Shown: positions 15,405 to 24,146 of the stretch, piece after piece | Layout: every line of letters begins with the position of its first letter | How positions within the stretch are numbered: the stretch's first letter is position 1 | From: Anaerolineales bacterium | Lineage (GTDB): Bacteria; Chloroflexota; Anaerolineae; Anaerolineales; RBG-16-64-43 | Length of the DNA stretch: 58,826 nucleotides | Direction: 5' to 3' | NCBI GenBank assembly: GCA_016928575.1 | Contig: JAFGKK010000095.1 | Coordinates: forward strand, 1 to 58,826 | Position numbers and translations under genes: made by a program | Notes under the pieces: model-generated | What the model saw: only the letters and a program-made list of their open reading frames with translations | Told to the model about the DNA's origin: nothing | Databases searched by the model: none

Positions 15405-18077
15405 ATGACGGAATCGACACAGCTGGATCCTTTCGGCGCGCGCGCCGAAATCGACCTCGGCGGCGGAGCGGAGACGGTGTTCCGGCTGGCCGCGCTGGAG
15501 GAGGCGCATCTCGCGCCGGTTCTTGCGCGCTTGCCGTATTCGATCCGGATCCTGCTTGAATCCCTGTTGCGCAACTGCGACGGCCAGACGGTCACCGAAG
15601 GGGATGTCGCCAAATTGGCCGCATGGAAACCGAAGGCCGCCGTACGGGAGGAGCTGCCGTTCAAACCGGCGCGGCTGTTGATGCAGGATTTTTCCGGCGT
15701 GCCGTGCGTGGTCGACCTGGCGGCGATGCGCGACGCGGTCAAACGCCTGGGGGGTGATCCCTCCAGGGTCAATCCGCTCCTTCCGGCGGATCTGGTGATC
15801 GATCATTCGATCCAGGTGGATTCGGCCGGATGTGCGGATGCGATGGTAACCAACGTGCGCCGCGAGTTTGAGCGCAACCGGGAGCGCTATCAGTTCCTGC
15901 GTTGGGGAGCGCAAGCCTTCCGCAACCTGCGGGTCATCCCGCCCGCGACGGGGATCATCCACCAGATCAATTTGGAGTATCTGGCGAGCGTGGTGAGCGT
16001 GCGCCCCGGCCCGGACGGCAAACCGGTGGCCCTGCCGGATACGCTGGTGGGGACCGACAGCCACACGACGATGGTCAACGGGTTGGGCGCGCTGGGGTGG
16101 GGCGTGGGCGGGATCGAGGCCGAGGCGGTGATGCTCGGGGCGCCGCTGTATTTCCTCGCCCCGGACGTGGTCGGGGTGAAGCTGATAGGCGCGCTGCGCG
16201 AGGGAGTCACCGCCACCGACGTGGTGCTGACGCTGGTCCAAACCCTGCGCAAGCACGGCGTGGTCGAAAAATTCGTCGAATTCTGCGGGCCGGGGCTGGC
16301 CGCGCTCTCGGCGCCGGACCGGGCGACTCTGGCGAACATGGCGCCGGAGTACGGCGCGACCTGCGGCTACTTCCCGGTCGACGGCGAAACGCTCGCTTTC
16401 CTGCGCCTGACGGGCCGGGCCGAGGCGGACGTCGTGCGCGTCGAGCGCTACTGCAAGGAGCAGGGACTGTTCCGGACGGCGGAATCGCCCGATCCCGACT
16501 TCACTTCGATTGTCGAGTTCGACCTTTCCGCGGTCGAACCCTCGATCGCCGGGCCGCGCCGGCCGCAGGACCGGATCCCGCTGAAGGAATCGCGCCGCGC
16601 GTTCCGGACCGCGCTGAAGGAAATTTTCGGCAAGGATCCCGAAGCCGAATCCCCCGCGCCCGGCGACGGGGCGGTGGTGATCGCCGCGATTACCTCCTGC
16701 ACCAACACCTCGAATCCGTACCTGCTTTTCGCCGCGGGGCTGCTGGCCAAGAAGGCGGCCGCGCGCGGGATGAAGGTGCCCGCACACGTCAAGACCAGTT
16801 TCGCGCCCGGCTCGCGGGCCGCGGCCGAATACCTCCAGGCTGCCGGGTTGACGCCGCACCTTGAGCAGTTGGGATTCCACGTCGTCGGCTTCGGCTGCGC
16901 CACCTGCATCGGGAACTCGGGCCCGCTGGCGGAGGAGGTCGCCCAGGCGATCCGCGAACACAACCTGGTGGCGTGCGCCGTGCTGTCCGGCAACCGCAAC
17001 TTCGAGGGGCGGATACACGCCCTGGTCAAGGCCAACTACATCGCCTCACCGCCGCTGGTGGTGGCCTATGCGCTGGCGGGGAGCATGGAGGTCGATGTCG
17101 CCCAGGATCCGTTGGGGAAAGATGCCGCCGGTAAGGATGTCGCCCTGAAGGAGATCTGGCCGAGCCGCGATGAGATCCGCGCGGCGATGCATGCCATCAA
17201 CCCGGAGATGTTCCGCAAGGTGTACGCCGACATCGGCCGCGGACCCGAAGCCTGGAACGCGATCCCCGTGACCGCGGGCGAATTGTTCGCCTGGGATTCC
17301 GAATCCACGTACATCCTCGAGCCGCCGTTCTTCGAAGGCATGACGACGGAGCCGATCCCGCCCGAACCGATCGTCGGCGCGCGGGCGCTCGGCTTCTTCG
17401 GCGATTCGATCACCACCGACCACATCTCGCCGGCCGGCGCGTTTTCGGAGGAGACCCCCGCCGGGCGCTACCTGCTGGGCAAGGGCGTGGCCCGCGCGGA
17501 TTTCAACTCCTACGGCACGCGGCGCGGCAACCACGAGGTGATGATGCGCGGGACCTTCGCCAACATCCGGCTGAAGAACGAAATGCGGGAAGGCCTCGAA
17601 GGCGGCTGGACTCTGCACCTCCCGGACGGCGCCAAGATGTCGTTCTATGAAGCGGCGATGCAATACCGCAAGGAGGGTACGCCGCTGATCGTCATCGCCG
17701 GCAAGGAATACGGCACCGGCTCCTCGCGCGACTGGGCTGCCAAGGGAGTGCGCCTGCTGGGGGTGCGGGCGGTGCTCGCGCAATCCTTCGAGCGCATCCA
17801 CCGCTCGAATCTGGTGGGGATGGGCGTCCTGCCGCTGCAGTTCAAGGGGGGCCAGAACGCGGAACAGCTCGGCCTGACCGGCGACGAAATCTATTCGATC
17901 CGTGACCTGGGCGCGCACATGAAGCCGCGGATGGAGGTCTCGGTCGAAGCCCTCCACCGCGACGGGTCGAAGATCCGCTTCAACACCGTCGCCCGGCTGG
18001 ATACGCCGGTGGAGGTCGAGTATTACGTCAACGGCGGGATCCTGCCGGCGGTGGCGCGGAAGATCGTGGCCTCTTGA
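15405..18077 (+). CDS. acnA: Aconitate hydratase (AcnA type)
   Basis: The protein has 890 residues, full AcnA/IRP length. It interconverts citrate and isocitrate in the TCA cycle using a [4Fe-4S] cluster. The ligand cysteines are visible in SCTNTSNP (about residue 430) and [14 protein letters not shown] (about 495-508). The swivel domain follows, with [12 protein letters not shown], the [18 protein letters not shown] segment and [16 protein letters not shown]. The N terminus has the expected SLLRNCDG and VDHSIQ-like regions. It has its own extended -10 promoter. An isocitrate/isopropylmalate-dehydrogenase-family gene at the right end may act in the same pathway. Confidence 0.96.
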   Translation: MTESTQLDPFGARAEIDLGGGAETVFRLAALEEAHLAPVLARLPYSIRILLESLLRNCDGQTVTEGDVAKLAAWKPKAAVREELPFKPARLLMQDFSGVPCVVDLAAMRDAVKRLGGDPSRVNPLLPADLVIDHSIQVDSAGCADAMVTNVRREFERNRERYQFLRWGAQAFRNLRVIPPATGIIHQINLEYLASVVSVRPGPDGKPVALPDTLVGTDSHTTMVNGLGALGWGVGGIEAEAVMLGAPLYFLAPDVVGVKLIGALREGVTATDVVLTLVQTLRKHGVVEKFVEFCGPGLAALSAPDRATLANMAPEYGATCGYFPVDGETLAFLRLTGRAEADVVRVERYCKEQGLFRTAESPDPDFTSIVEFDLSAVEPSIAGPRRPQDRIPLKESRRAFRTALKEIFGKDPEAESPAPGDGAVVIAAITSCTNTSNPYLLFAAGLLAKKAAARGMKVPAHVKTSFAPGSRAAAEYLQAAGLTPHLEQLGFHVVGFGCATCIGNSGPLAEEVAQAIREHNLVACAVLSGNRNFEGRIHALVKANYIASPPLVVAYALAGSMEVDVAQDPLGKDAAGKDVALKEIWPSRDEIRAAMHAINPEMFRKVYADIGRGPEAWNAIPVTAGELFAWDSESTYILEPPFFEGMTTEPIPPEPIVGARALGFFGDSITTDHISPAGAFSEETPAGRYLLGKGVARADFNSYGTRRGNHEVMMRGTFANIRLKNEMREGLEGGWTLHLPDGAKMSFYEAAMQYRKEGTPLIVIAGKEYGTGSSRDWAAKGVRLLGVRAVLAQSFERIHRSNLVGMGVLPLQFKGGQNAEQLGLTGDEIYSIRDLGAHMKPRMEVSVEALHRDGSKIRFNTVARLDTPVEVEYYVNGGILPAVARKIVAS

Positions 18078-18158
18078 CCCCTCCCGGCCTTCGGCTTACC
18101 TCCACAATCCCGCTTTGTGTCAAGAAGCCGGGTTTTGGAGTGCAGGATTTACTTCCTC

Positions 18159-18232
18159 TTCACCGCAAAGCCACGAAGAGCACAAAGGAAAAGTTAATCA
18201 AGCCTTTGCGTTCTTGGCGCCTTAGCGGTGAA
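18159..18232. repeat. Inverted-repeat element (TTCACCGC ends)
   Basis: TTCACCGCAAAG on the left and CTTTGCG...GCGGTGAA on the right are inverted copies. This kind of element is common between bacterial genes. It sits between the convergent aconitase and glcD genes and may serve both as a transcription end. Confidence 0.65.
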
Positions 18233-18269
18233 AAGGTTTTATCCTTCGACCAAAGAGGATACTGAAGGT

Positions 18270-19652
18270 TTATTCCGGAAAAATTTTCCCCGGATTTAGA
18301 ATATTCAGCGGATCCAGCGCCTGCTTGATCCGCTTCTGGATTTCCGTTGAGACCGGACCGAGTGCTTTTTCCAAATACGCCCGCTTGAGCGCCCCCACGC
18401 CGTGCTCGCCGGAGAGAGTTCCCTCCAGCTCGAGCGCCGCCTCGAATTCCTCCGCCACCATCTTTTCGACCGTCTTCCACTGCTCGGGATCGCGCTTGTC
18501 GAAGAGGATGTTGGGGTGCAGGTTGCCGTCGCCGGCATGCCCGTAGAGCACGATCGGCAGGCCGTACTTTTCGCGGATGGCCTTCACCCGCCGCATGGCT
18601 TCGGGGATCTTCTCGCGCGGGACGGTGATATCCTCGCCCAGCTTGTTGGGCGCCTTGCGGCCCAGCGCCGGAGAGACGGAGCGGCGCGCCTTCCACAGCG
18701 CGGCGCGCTCCGCCTCGTTCGCGGCGACCTTCAACCGCAGCGCGCCCTCGCGGCGGCAGATTTCGGCCGCGGTCTCGATCTCGCGCGCGACGGCCGCCTC
18801 GTCGCCGCCGTCGGTCTCAATCAGCAGAGTCGCCGCCACATCCAGCGGCAGGCCGAGGTGCAGCCCCTCCTCGACGCAGGCGATCGCGGTCTCGTCCATC
18901 AGCTCAAGGGAGGCCGGGACGACCCCCGCCGCGAGGACCGCGTAAACCGCGCGCGCCGCGCCGTCCATCGAATCGAACTCAACCAGCGCCGTGCGGAAGA
19001 ATTTCGGCGTAGCGATCAAACGCAACAGCGCTTCGGTGATGATGCCGAGCGTCCCCTCCGAGCCGGTGAAGAGCGCTTTCAAATCGTAGCCGACCACGTC
19101 CTTGATGCACTTGCTCCCCGTGCGGAGGACCCGCCCGTCGGCCAGGACGGCCGTCAGGCCCAGAACGTAATCCCCGGTGACGCCGTATTTGAGGCAGTGC
19201 GGGCCGCCGGCGTTGCAGGCGACGTTCCCGCCGATCGTCGAGTGCCGCTGGCTGGAGGGGTCGGGCGGATAATACAGCCCGGCCTTTTCCACCGCCGCCT
19301 GCAGGTCCGCGGTGACGACGCCCGCCTCGACCCGGGCGACGGCATTGGCTTGGTCGATCTCCAGAATGCGGTTCATGCGCGTCAGGGTCAGCGCGATCCC
19401 GCCGCGGAAGGGAACCGAACCCGCGGCCAAGCCCGACCCCATCCCGCGCGGGACGACCGGGATGCGCTCGGCCGCGGCGAGCTTAACGATCCGGCTGACA
19501 TCTTCGGTGGAACGGGGCAGGACGACCGCATCCGGCGTCCCTTCCTCGAAGGTGCCGTCGTAGCCGTAGACGACCAGGTCCTCGGGCGAGGAGCAAACGC
19601 CTCCGCGGCCGGTGATGGATTCAAGTTGGGAGAGGATTTTCTTATCCAGCAT
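18270..19652 (-). CDS. glcD: FAD-linked 2-hydroxyacid oxidase subunit, GlcD-like
   Basis: The protein has 460 residues, of the VAO/FAD_binding_4 family. The N-terminal half binds FAD (VVPRGMGSGLAAGSVP; PDPSSQRHSTIGGNVACNAGG). The C-terminal FAD-oxidase domain has YGHAGDGNLHPN and GEHGVGALKRAYL. It oxidises glycolate or D-lactate to the 2-oxoacid; the two cannot be separated by eye. Start ATG 19652 has GAGG six bases before; the frame extends to 19754 but with no homology. It follows glcF at 108 bases in the same direction, and the pair should form one oxidase. Confidence 0.88.
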   Translation of the reverse strand: MLDKKILSQLESITGRGGVCSSPEDLVVYGYDGTFEEGTPDAVVLPRSTEDVSRIVKLAAAERIPVVPRGMGSGLAAGSVPFRGGIALTLTRMNRILEIDQANAVARVEAGVVTADLQAAVEKAGLYYPPDPSSQRHSTIGGNVACNAGGPHCLKYGVTGDYVLGLTAVLADGRVLRTGSKCIKDVVGYDLKALFTGSEGTLGIITEALLRLIATPKFFRTALVEFDSMDGAARAVYAVLAAGVVPASLELMDETAIACVEEGLHLGLPLDVAATLLIETDGGDEAAVAREIETAAEICRREGALRLKVAANEAERAALWKARRSVSPALGRKAPNKLGEDITVPREKIPEAMRRVKAIREKYGLPIVLYGHAGDGNLHPNILFDKRDPEQWKTVEKMVAEEFEAALELEGTLSGEHGVGALKRAYLEKALGPVSTEIQKRIKQALDPLNILNPGKIFPE

Positions 19653-19760
19653 GATTGCCTCGGCAATGTGGTGTAGGGTGGGTTGACGGCCGGCTCCTTC
19701 GACGACTCCACCGCATGATTGCAGGGAGGCTGATGGCTTTTTCCCCGCCGTCAACTCACC

Positions 19761-21038
19761 CTACAGATCACTGTGGTACGCCTCATCCAGCAAAACCACC
19801 GGATGCGTCACCCGCATTGAAAGCCCGGCGCGCGCCAGGCCGGTGGTCAACTGCATTCGGCACACCGGACATCCGGAGGCGACGCAATCGGCTCCGGTCT
19901 TCGCCAGATTGTCTAACTTTCGCATAAGCACCTTGATCGACATCTCGTAATGGGTGATGATCTGGGTGCCGGCCATCCCACAGCACACGTCCGCCTCGGG
20001 CAGTTCGACGAATTCCACTCCGCCGATCATCTTCAGCAGTTCGCGCGGCTGTTTCCAAACGCCCTGGCCGCGGCGTAAGTGGCAAGGGTCATGGTAAGTG
20101 ACGCGCGCCGCGATCCGCTTGGCCGGGTTTTCCATCGGAATCGAAAGCAGGAACTCGCTTACGTCGCGGATTTTGGCGCTGAAGGCCGCGGCGCGTTCCG
20201 CCCAGACCGGATCGTCTCCCAGGAACGCGCCGTAACTCTTCAAGGTCGCGCCGCAGGTGGCGCAGTCCGTGACCACGGTTTCCACGTCCGCCGTTTCGAA
20301 CAATTCGATGTTGCGGCGGGCCTGCGCCCGGGCGTCTTCCATCCGTCCGTAGCTCCGGGCCGGCATTCCGCAGCAAACGACGTCCTTGGGCGTCACAACG
20401 GTCGAACCGTTGCGCGCCAGCACCCGCACGGCGGCGGCGCTTTCGTCGGCGTACATCAGGTTTTGGGCGCAGCCAAGGAAGAAACCCACCCGGCGTTTGC
20501 TTTCGCCGCCGGCCGACGTGACTTCCGGCAGGATTTGGCGCAGCGGACGCCGCGGCGCGCGCGGGAGCATGGCTTCCATATCCCGCAAGCGGCGCGGCAG
20601 GATTTTCTGCAGGCCCAAGGCATGCACCAGGCCGCGAATTCCCAGGCGTTCATACAGCCGGACCGGCAGGGTTGCGGCCTCCAGCCAATCCGGATTCTGA
20701 AGAAAGCGGTTGAAGACTACCTTTTTCCAGAACTGCGGACCCGCTTGCTCCTGCACCCGGCGCATTTCCACCGCCAGGTCCGCCGGGCGGATTCCGACCG
20801 GACAGACTTCGTTGCAGGCCAGGCAGTCGAAGCAGGCGTACATCTGCTCATAGAGGTTCGAGCGGAGATCCAATTCCCCTTGCAGACCCTTGCGGGCCAG
20901 CATCAACCGGCCGCGGGGCGAGGCGATTTCGTGCAGGGATTCGCGATAGGTCGGGCAGACAGCCAGGCACAACCCACACCGGATGCAGTTCAAGTATTCG
21001 GCTTCGGAAGGAAGGGGTGGAAGGTCGGGTATGGGCAC
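19761..21038 (-). CDS. glcF: Iron-sulfur subunit of the glycolate/lactate oxidase, GlcF-like
   Basis: The protein has about 425 residues. Two [4Fe-4S] motifs near the N terminus (CIRCGLCLAVCP and CFDCLACNEVCP) and two CCG domains (CCGMPARS and CCGMAGTQ) make it a GlcF/LldE-type electron-transfer subunit that passes electrons from GlcD to a membrane acceptor. The start is uncertain. A TATAAT lies at 21073-21068 on this strand, and the first plausible start after it is GTG 21038; the ATG at 21098 would be upstream of that promoter. Forms an operon with glcD. Confidence 0.85.
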   Translation of the reverse strand: MPIPDLPPLPSEAEYLNCIRCGLCLAVCPTYRESLHEIASPRGRLMLARKGLQGELDLRSNLYEQMYACFDCLACNEVCPVGIRPADLAVEMRRVQEQAGPQFWKKVVFNRFLQNPDWLEAATLPVRLYERLGIRGLVHALGLQKILPRRLRDMEAMLPRAPRRPLRQILPEVTSAGGESKRRVGFFLGCAQNLMYADESAAAVRVLARNGSTVVTPKDVVCCGMPARSYGRMEDARAQARRNIELFETADVETVVTDCATCGATLKSYGAFLGDDPVWAERAAAFSAKIRDVSEFLLSIPMENPAKRIAARVTYHDPCHLRRGQGVWKQPRELLKMIGGVEFVELPEADVCCGMAGTQIITHYEMSIKVLMRKLDNLAKTGADCVASGCPVCRMQLTTGLARAGLSMRVTHPVVLLDEAYHSDL

Positions 21039-21067
21039 GGAGATCCAGATGTCCGTTCGGGTTCGGG

Positions 21068-21073
21068 GGATTA
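21068..21073 (-). promoter_or_regulatory. -10 box of the glcFD operon
   Basis: TATAAT read leftward, within GGGTATAATCCCCC. It is the only good -10 between glcF and the divergent flavoprotein gene on this strand, and it argues against the upstream ATG at 21098 as the glcF start. Confidence 0.55.
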
Positions 21074-21178
21074 TACCCTCACCCCATGCCTTGCCCAACC
21101 CTGTAGAAATGAATCTGCCGGTAAGAAAGACCGATGCTTCGGATTTGGTGGATTGAGGAGGGGCAGGAAGGGGAAGAC

Positions 21179-21193
21179 TGATAAAATCCCGTC
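21179..21193 (+). promoter_or_regulatory. Extended -10 promoter of the flavoprotein gene (leaderless)
   Basis: TGATAAAAT at 21179-21187 is an extended -10. The ATG at 21194 follows after six bases, so the message should begin at or very near its start codon. Confidence 0.6.
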
Positions 21194-22420
21194 ATGGATA
21201 TTGCCATTATCGGCGGAGGATCCTCGGGCATGGCCGCGGCGCTGGAAGCGGCTTGGCGCGGCGCGGCGGTTACCCTCCTTGAGCGCAACACCGACCTCGG
21301 GCGAAAACTGCTCGTGACCGGCAGCGGACGTTGCAACCTCGCCAATGATGCTGTGGCGACGGAGAAATATGCCTGCGCCGATGCGAAGTGGATCGGGGAG
21401 CTTCTCGGCAGGTTCGGCATTCGGGACTTGATCGAATTCCTTAGAAAGGTCGGGATACCGGTATATAAGACGGACGATGGCTGGTACTACCCGCTTTCCA
21501 ACTCGGCCCAATCGGTGACGGACGGCTTTCGCCAATCGTTGCTGCAAGCAGGGGTCGCCGTCCGAACGAAAAAACGGGTGACGGGGATCCGTCCCGTGGA
21601 GACTGGAATTCTCGTCACCTTCGTCGACGAGAAGGATCACGCGCAAGAGCGGGTTTTTTCGAAAACGGTCGTGGCGGCGGGCGGTGCGGCGCAGCCGAAG
21701 CTCGGCTCGCGCGGTGAGTTGTTCCCCGTTCTGGAAAAATTGGGACATACGGTCATCCCCCTGCGTCCGGCGCTGGCGCCCATCCAGGCCGATCTGCAAT
21801 CGTTGATTCATCTTCAGGGAGTGAAATTGGATCTCGGTGTCGGCCTCCTGGAAGGGGGAAACGACCTTGCGCACACGGCGGGGAGCGTGCTCTTCACCGA
21901 GTGGGGCCTCAACGGACCAGGCGTGATGGATCTCAGCCACCTCGTATCCGCCGATCTGAAGCGCGGGTTCACGCTGTCGCTGAACTTCCTGTACTTCTTC
22001 GAGAAGGAGTTTTCGGATTTTTTGCGGGAGAAACGCACCACGCCGACCCCGGTCCGGATCTTCCTCGAAGCTTTTTTTCCCCCCAAAGCCGCTTCCCTTC
22101 TCCCCCAGCTGGCGCGGATCTCCGCGGACTTGCCGATGAATCAATTGGACGATGAATCGATTGGGCGGTTGGGGGGCACGTTGCGGGATCTCCGTCTGAA
22201 GGTCAAGGGCGTGCGCGGCTTCGAGGTGTGCCAGCTTTCCGTGGGCGGAATCCCGGTGACGGAGGCGGATCCCCGCACGCTCGAATCACGGGTCGTGCCG
22301 GGACTGCACCTGACCGGCGAGACGCTCGACGTCGTCGGCCCATGCGGCGGGTTCAACCTGCACTTCGCCTTCGCCAGCGGCGCGCTGGCCGGCCGGGCGG
22401 CGGCTGATAGTAAAAAATAA
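21194..22420 (+). CDS. BaiN/HI0933-family FAD-dependent oxidoreductase
   Basis: The protein has 408 residues. An N-terminal dinucleotide-binding motif IAIIGGGSSGMAAALEA is followed by GRKLLVTGSGRCNLAN, the signature of the HI0933/BaiN (YhiN) flavoprotein family. The middle insertion domain and the C-terminal GETLDVVGPCGGFNLHFAFASG, which closes the FAD site, are intact. Characterised members act on redox-active small molecules (for example bile-acid enones), but most are unassigned. It is divergent from glcF and convergent with the GNAT gene. Confidence 0.88.
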   Translation: MDIAIIGGGSSGMAAALEAAWRGAAVTLLERNTDLGRKLLVTGSGRCNLANDAVATEKYACADAKWIGELLGRFGIRDLIEFLRKVGIPVYKTDDGWYYPLSNSAQSVTDGFRQSLLQAGVAVRTKKRVTGIRPVETGILVTFVDEKDHAQERVFSKTVVAAGGAAQPKLGSRGELFPVLEKLGHTVIPLRPALAPIQADLQSLIHLQGVKLDLGVGLLEGGNDLAHTAGSVLFTEWGLNGPGVMDLSHLVSADLKRGFTLSLNFLYFFEKEFSDFLREKRTTPTPVRIFLEAFFPPKAASLLPQLARISADLPMNQLDDESIGRLGGTLRDLRLKVKGVRGFEVCQLSVGGIPVTEADPRTLESRVVPGLHLTGETLDVVGPCGGFNLHFAFASGALAGRAAADSKK

Positions 22421-22465
22421 TTCTACAGAAAACGGGCACAAAAGGCATAAAAGATCCTTAAGGAA

Positions 22466-22936
22466 CTACGCATCGGCGGATGGAATCAATTGCTTTTCAT
22501 AGAACCGCGAAAGCGGATCCGGCTGATATTCACCGAAGGCTTCGATCTCACGGTACCCCAGCGATTCGTACAATCCGATTGCGCCGTGCTGCAGGATGCC
22601 CGTTTCCAGCCGCAAGGCAGCTGCGCCGCGAGAAGCGGCGTGCCGTTCCAGATGATTGAGCAGCGCGCGCCCCAGACCGCGCCCGCGGAAAAAAGGCCGC
22701 ATGTACATCCGCTTGAGTTCTGCGTACCCCTCGTAGAATTTCAATCCCCCGCATCCGGCGGCCGCGCCGTCCACGCGCACGATGAAAAAAACCACCTTTT
22801 CGGCGATCAGTTTTTCCACCGGGTATCCGTGATGGCTGGCGGGCGGATAGAGCGGGATGAGATAAGCGTCGAGTTCGGCGATCAGCGCGCGGGCGTCGGC
22901 GCCGTCGGGGCGTTCGGGAAGAATCGAGACGGTCAT
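22466..22936 (-). CDS. GNAT-family N-acetyltransferase
   Basis: The protein has 156 residues. The acetyl-CoA-binding motif is clear (MYMRPFFRGRGLGRALL), preceded by the strand-4 AELKR and followed by LRLETG and the C-terminal IGLYESLGYREIEAFGEY. The substrate is unknown; related enzymes acetylate amino acids or small amines. Start ATG 22936 fits the family; the upstream frame to 23005 has no match. Confidence 0.85.
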   Translation of the reverse strand: MTVSILPERPDGADARALIAELDAYLIPLYPPASHHGYPVEKLIAEKVVFFIVRVDGAAAGCGGLKFYEGYAELKRMYMRPFFRGRGLGRALLNHLERHAASRGAAALRLETGILQHGAIGLYESLGYREIEAFGEYQPDPLSRFYEKQLIPSADA

Positions 22937-23056
22937 GAGGGGCAATGGTACACGGGTTCGCGGATCCCATCCACCCCTCCTTTTCTTCTCCCATTCCGAA
23001 GCCATGATTCCGTGAAAGGGAAAAATCCTTAATTCGGATTTGGGGAGGGGGAGGGA

Positions 23057-24028
23057 TTAGGGCAGGATCTGCGTCCCGGTCAGTTCGATCAACGCGCGCA
23101 GCATATTCCCGGTGTCGGTGATGATCGCCCGTTGGCCGCCGTGCTCCAGAAAATCGAGCGCCGCTTCGATCTTCGGTTGCATGCTTCCTTTGCCGAAATG
23201 CCCCTGGGCCATGTACGCCTTCGCCTCCTCGACGGTCATCCTATCCAGCCAGCGGACGTTCGGCCGGTTGTAATCCAGGGCCACCTTTTCCACGTCGGTC
23301 GAAATCAGGAGCAGGTCCGCGCTTGTTCCGCGGGCCAGCAGGGCGGAGGCGCGGTCCTTGTCGATCACCGCTTCGACCCCGACAAGTTCGCCCTTTTCGT
23401 TTTCCACGACCGGGATGCCGCCGCCGCCCACCCCGATCACGGTGAAGCCGGCTTTGACCAGCGTGAGGATGACATCCTGTTGCACTATCCGGATCGGCGC
23501 CGGCGAAGCCACCACCCGCCGCCAACCCCGGCCGCCGGAATCTTCGGAGATTACCCAGCCGTCGGCGTCGTGGCGCACCTTGGCGGCGCGCACGTCCATG
23601 AAGGATCCGATCGGCTTGGTCGGATTTTCGAAGGCGGGATCATGCTTGTCCACCAGCGTCTCGGTGACGACCGTGGCGGCATGGTTGGGCATTTCGCGCC
23701 GGCGAAACTCGTTGATCAGCGCCAGCTGAAACATGTAGCCAATCGAGCCCTGGGTGTTAGCGCCGCAGTGGTCGAGGGGAATGGTAAACAGCTCATGCTC
23801 GGTCAGCTCCGAGCGTCGCAGGATGATGCCGACCTGTGGCCCGTTGCCGTGAGTGACGATCACGTCCCAACCGGCCTGGATGATCGACGCGATCTGGGCC
23901 ATCGCCGCGCAGGCGGCCGCGTACTGGTCGGTCAGGGATTCTTTCCCCTTTTCCCTAATCAGCGCGTTGCCCCCGACGGCGATGACGGCCAGTTTGCGGT
24001 CCACGGTCTCCTTCCGCCAGAACACCAT
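23057..24028 (-). CDS. arcC: Carbamate kinase
   Basis: The protein has 323 residues (315 if the GTG at 24004 is the start). It is in the amino-acid kinase fold: VGGNALI at the N terminus, TNGNGPQVG-type loop (VTHGNGPQVGIILRR), and VIGVGGGGIPVV with VIDKDRASALLA. It makes ATP and carbamate from carbamoyl phosphate, normally as the last step of arginine or purine/allantoin fermentation. No arginine deiminase or ornithine transcarbamylase gene is nearby. AAGGAG lies only three bases from GTG 24004, so the start stays open. Divergent from polX. Confidence 0.92.
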   Translation of the reverse strand: MVFWRKETVDRKLAVIAVGGNALIREKGKESLTDQYAAACAAMAQIASIIQAGWDVIVTHGNGPQVGIILRRSELTEHELFTIPLDHCGANTQGSIGYMFQLALINEFRRREMPNHAATVVTETLVDKHDPAFENPTKPIGSFMDVRAAKVRHDADGWVISEDSGGRGWRRVVASPAPIRIVQQDVILTLVKAGFTVIGVGGGGIPVVENEKGELVGVEAVIDKDRASALLARGTSADLLLISTDVEKVALDYNRPNVRWLDRMTVEEAKAYMAQGHFGKGSMQPKIEAALDFLEHGGQRAIITDTGNMLRALIELTGTQILP

Positions 24029-24133
24029 CCATCCTATATCAATTCAGCCGGGAACGCCAACCAAGGATTCCGCGGAGGAGCAAGGTTTTCCCTCCCTGGT
24101 CCTCAATGCAATCCGCTGTGAAAAAAACCGTCC

Positions 24134-24146
24134 TATAATGCATGCC
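24134..24146 (+). promoter_or_regulatory. -10 promoter of polX (leaderless)
   Basis: TATAAT at 24134-24139 is followed after seven bases by ATG 24147. This spacing matches gyrA and the flavoprotein gene. An ATG at 24138 overlaps the -10 itself and cannot be the start if this promoter is used. Confidence 0.6.

Noticed and set aside
15384-17018. 544-residue leftward frame
   Set aside because: Antisense of aconitase.
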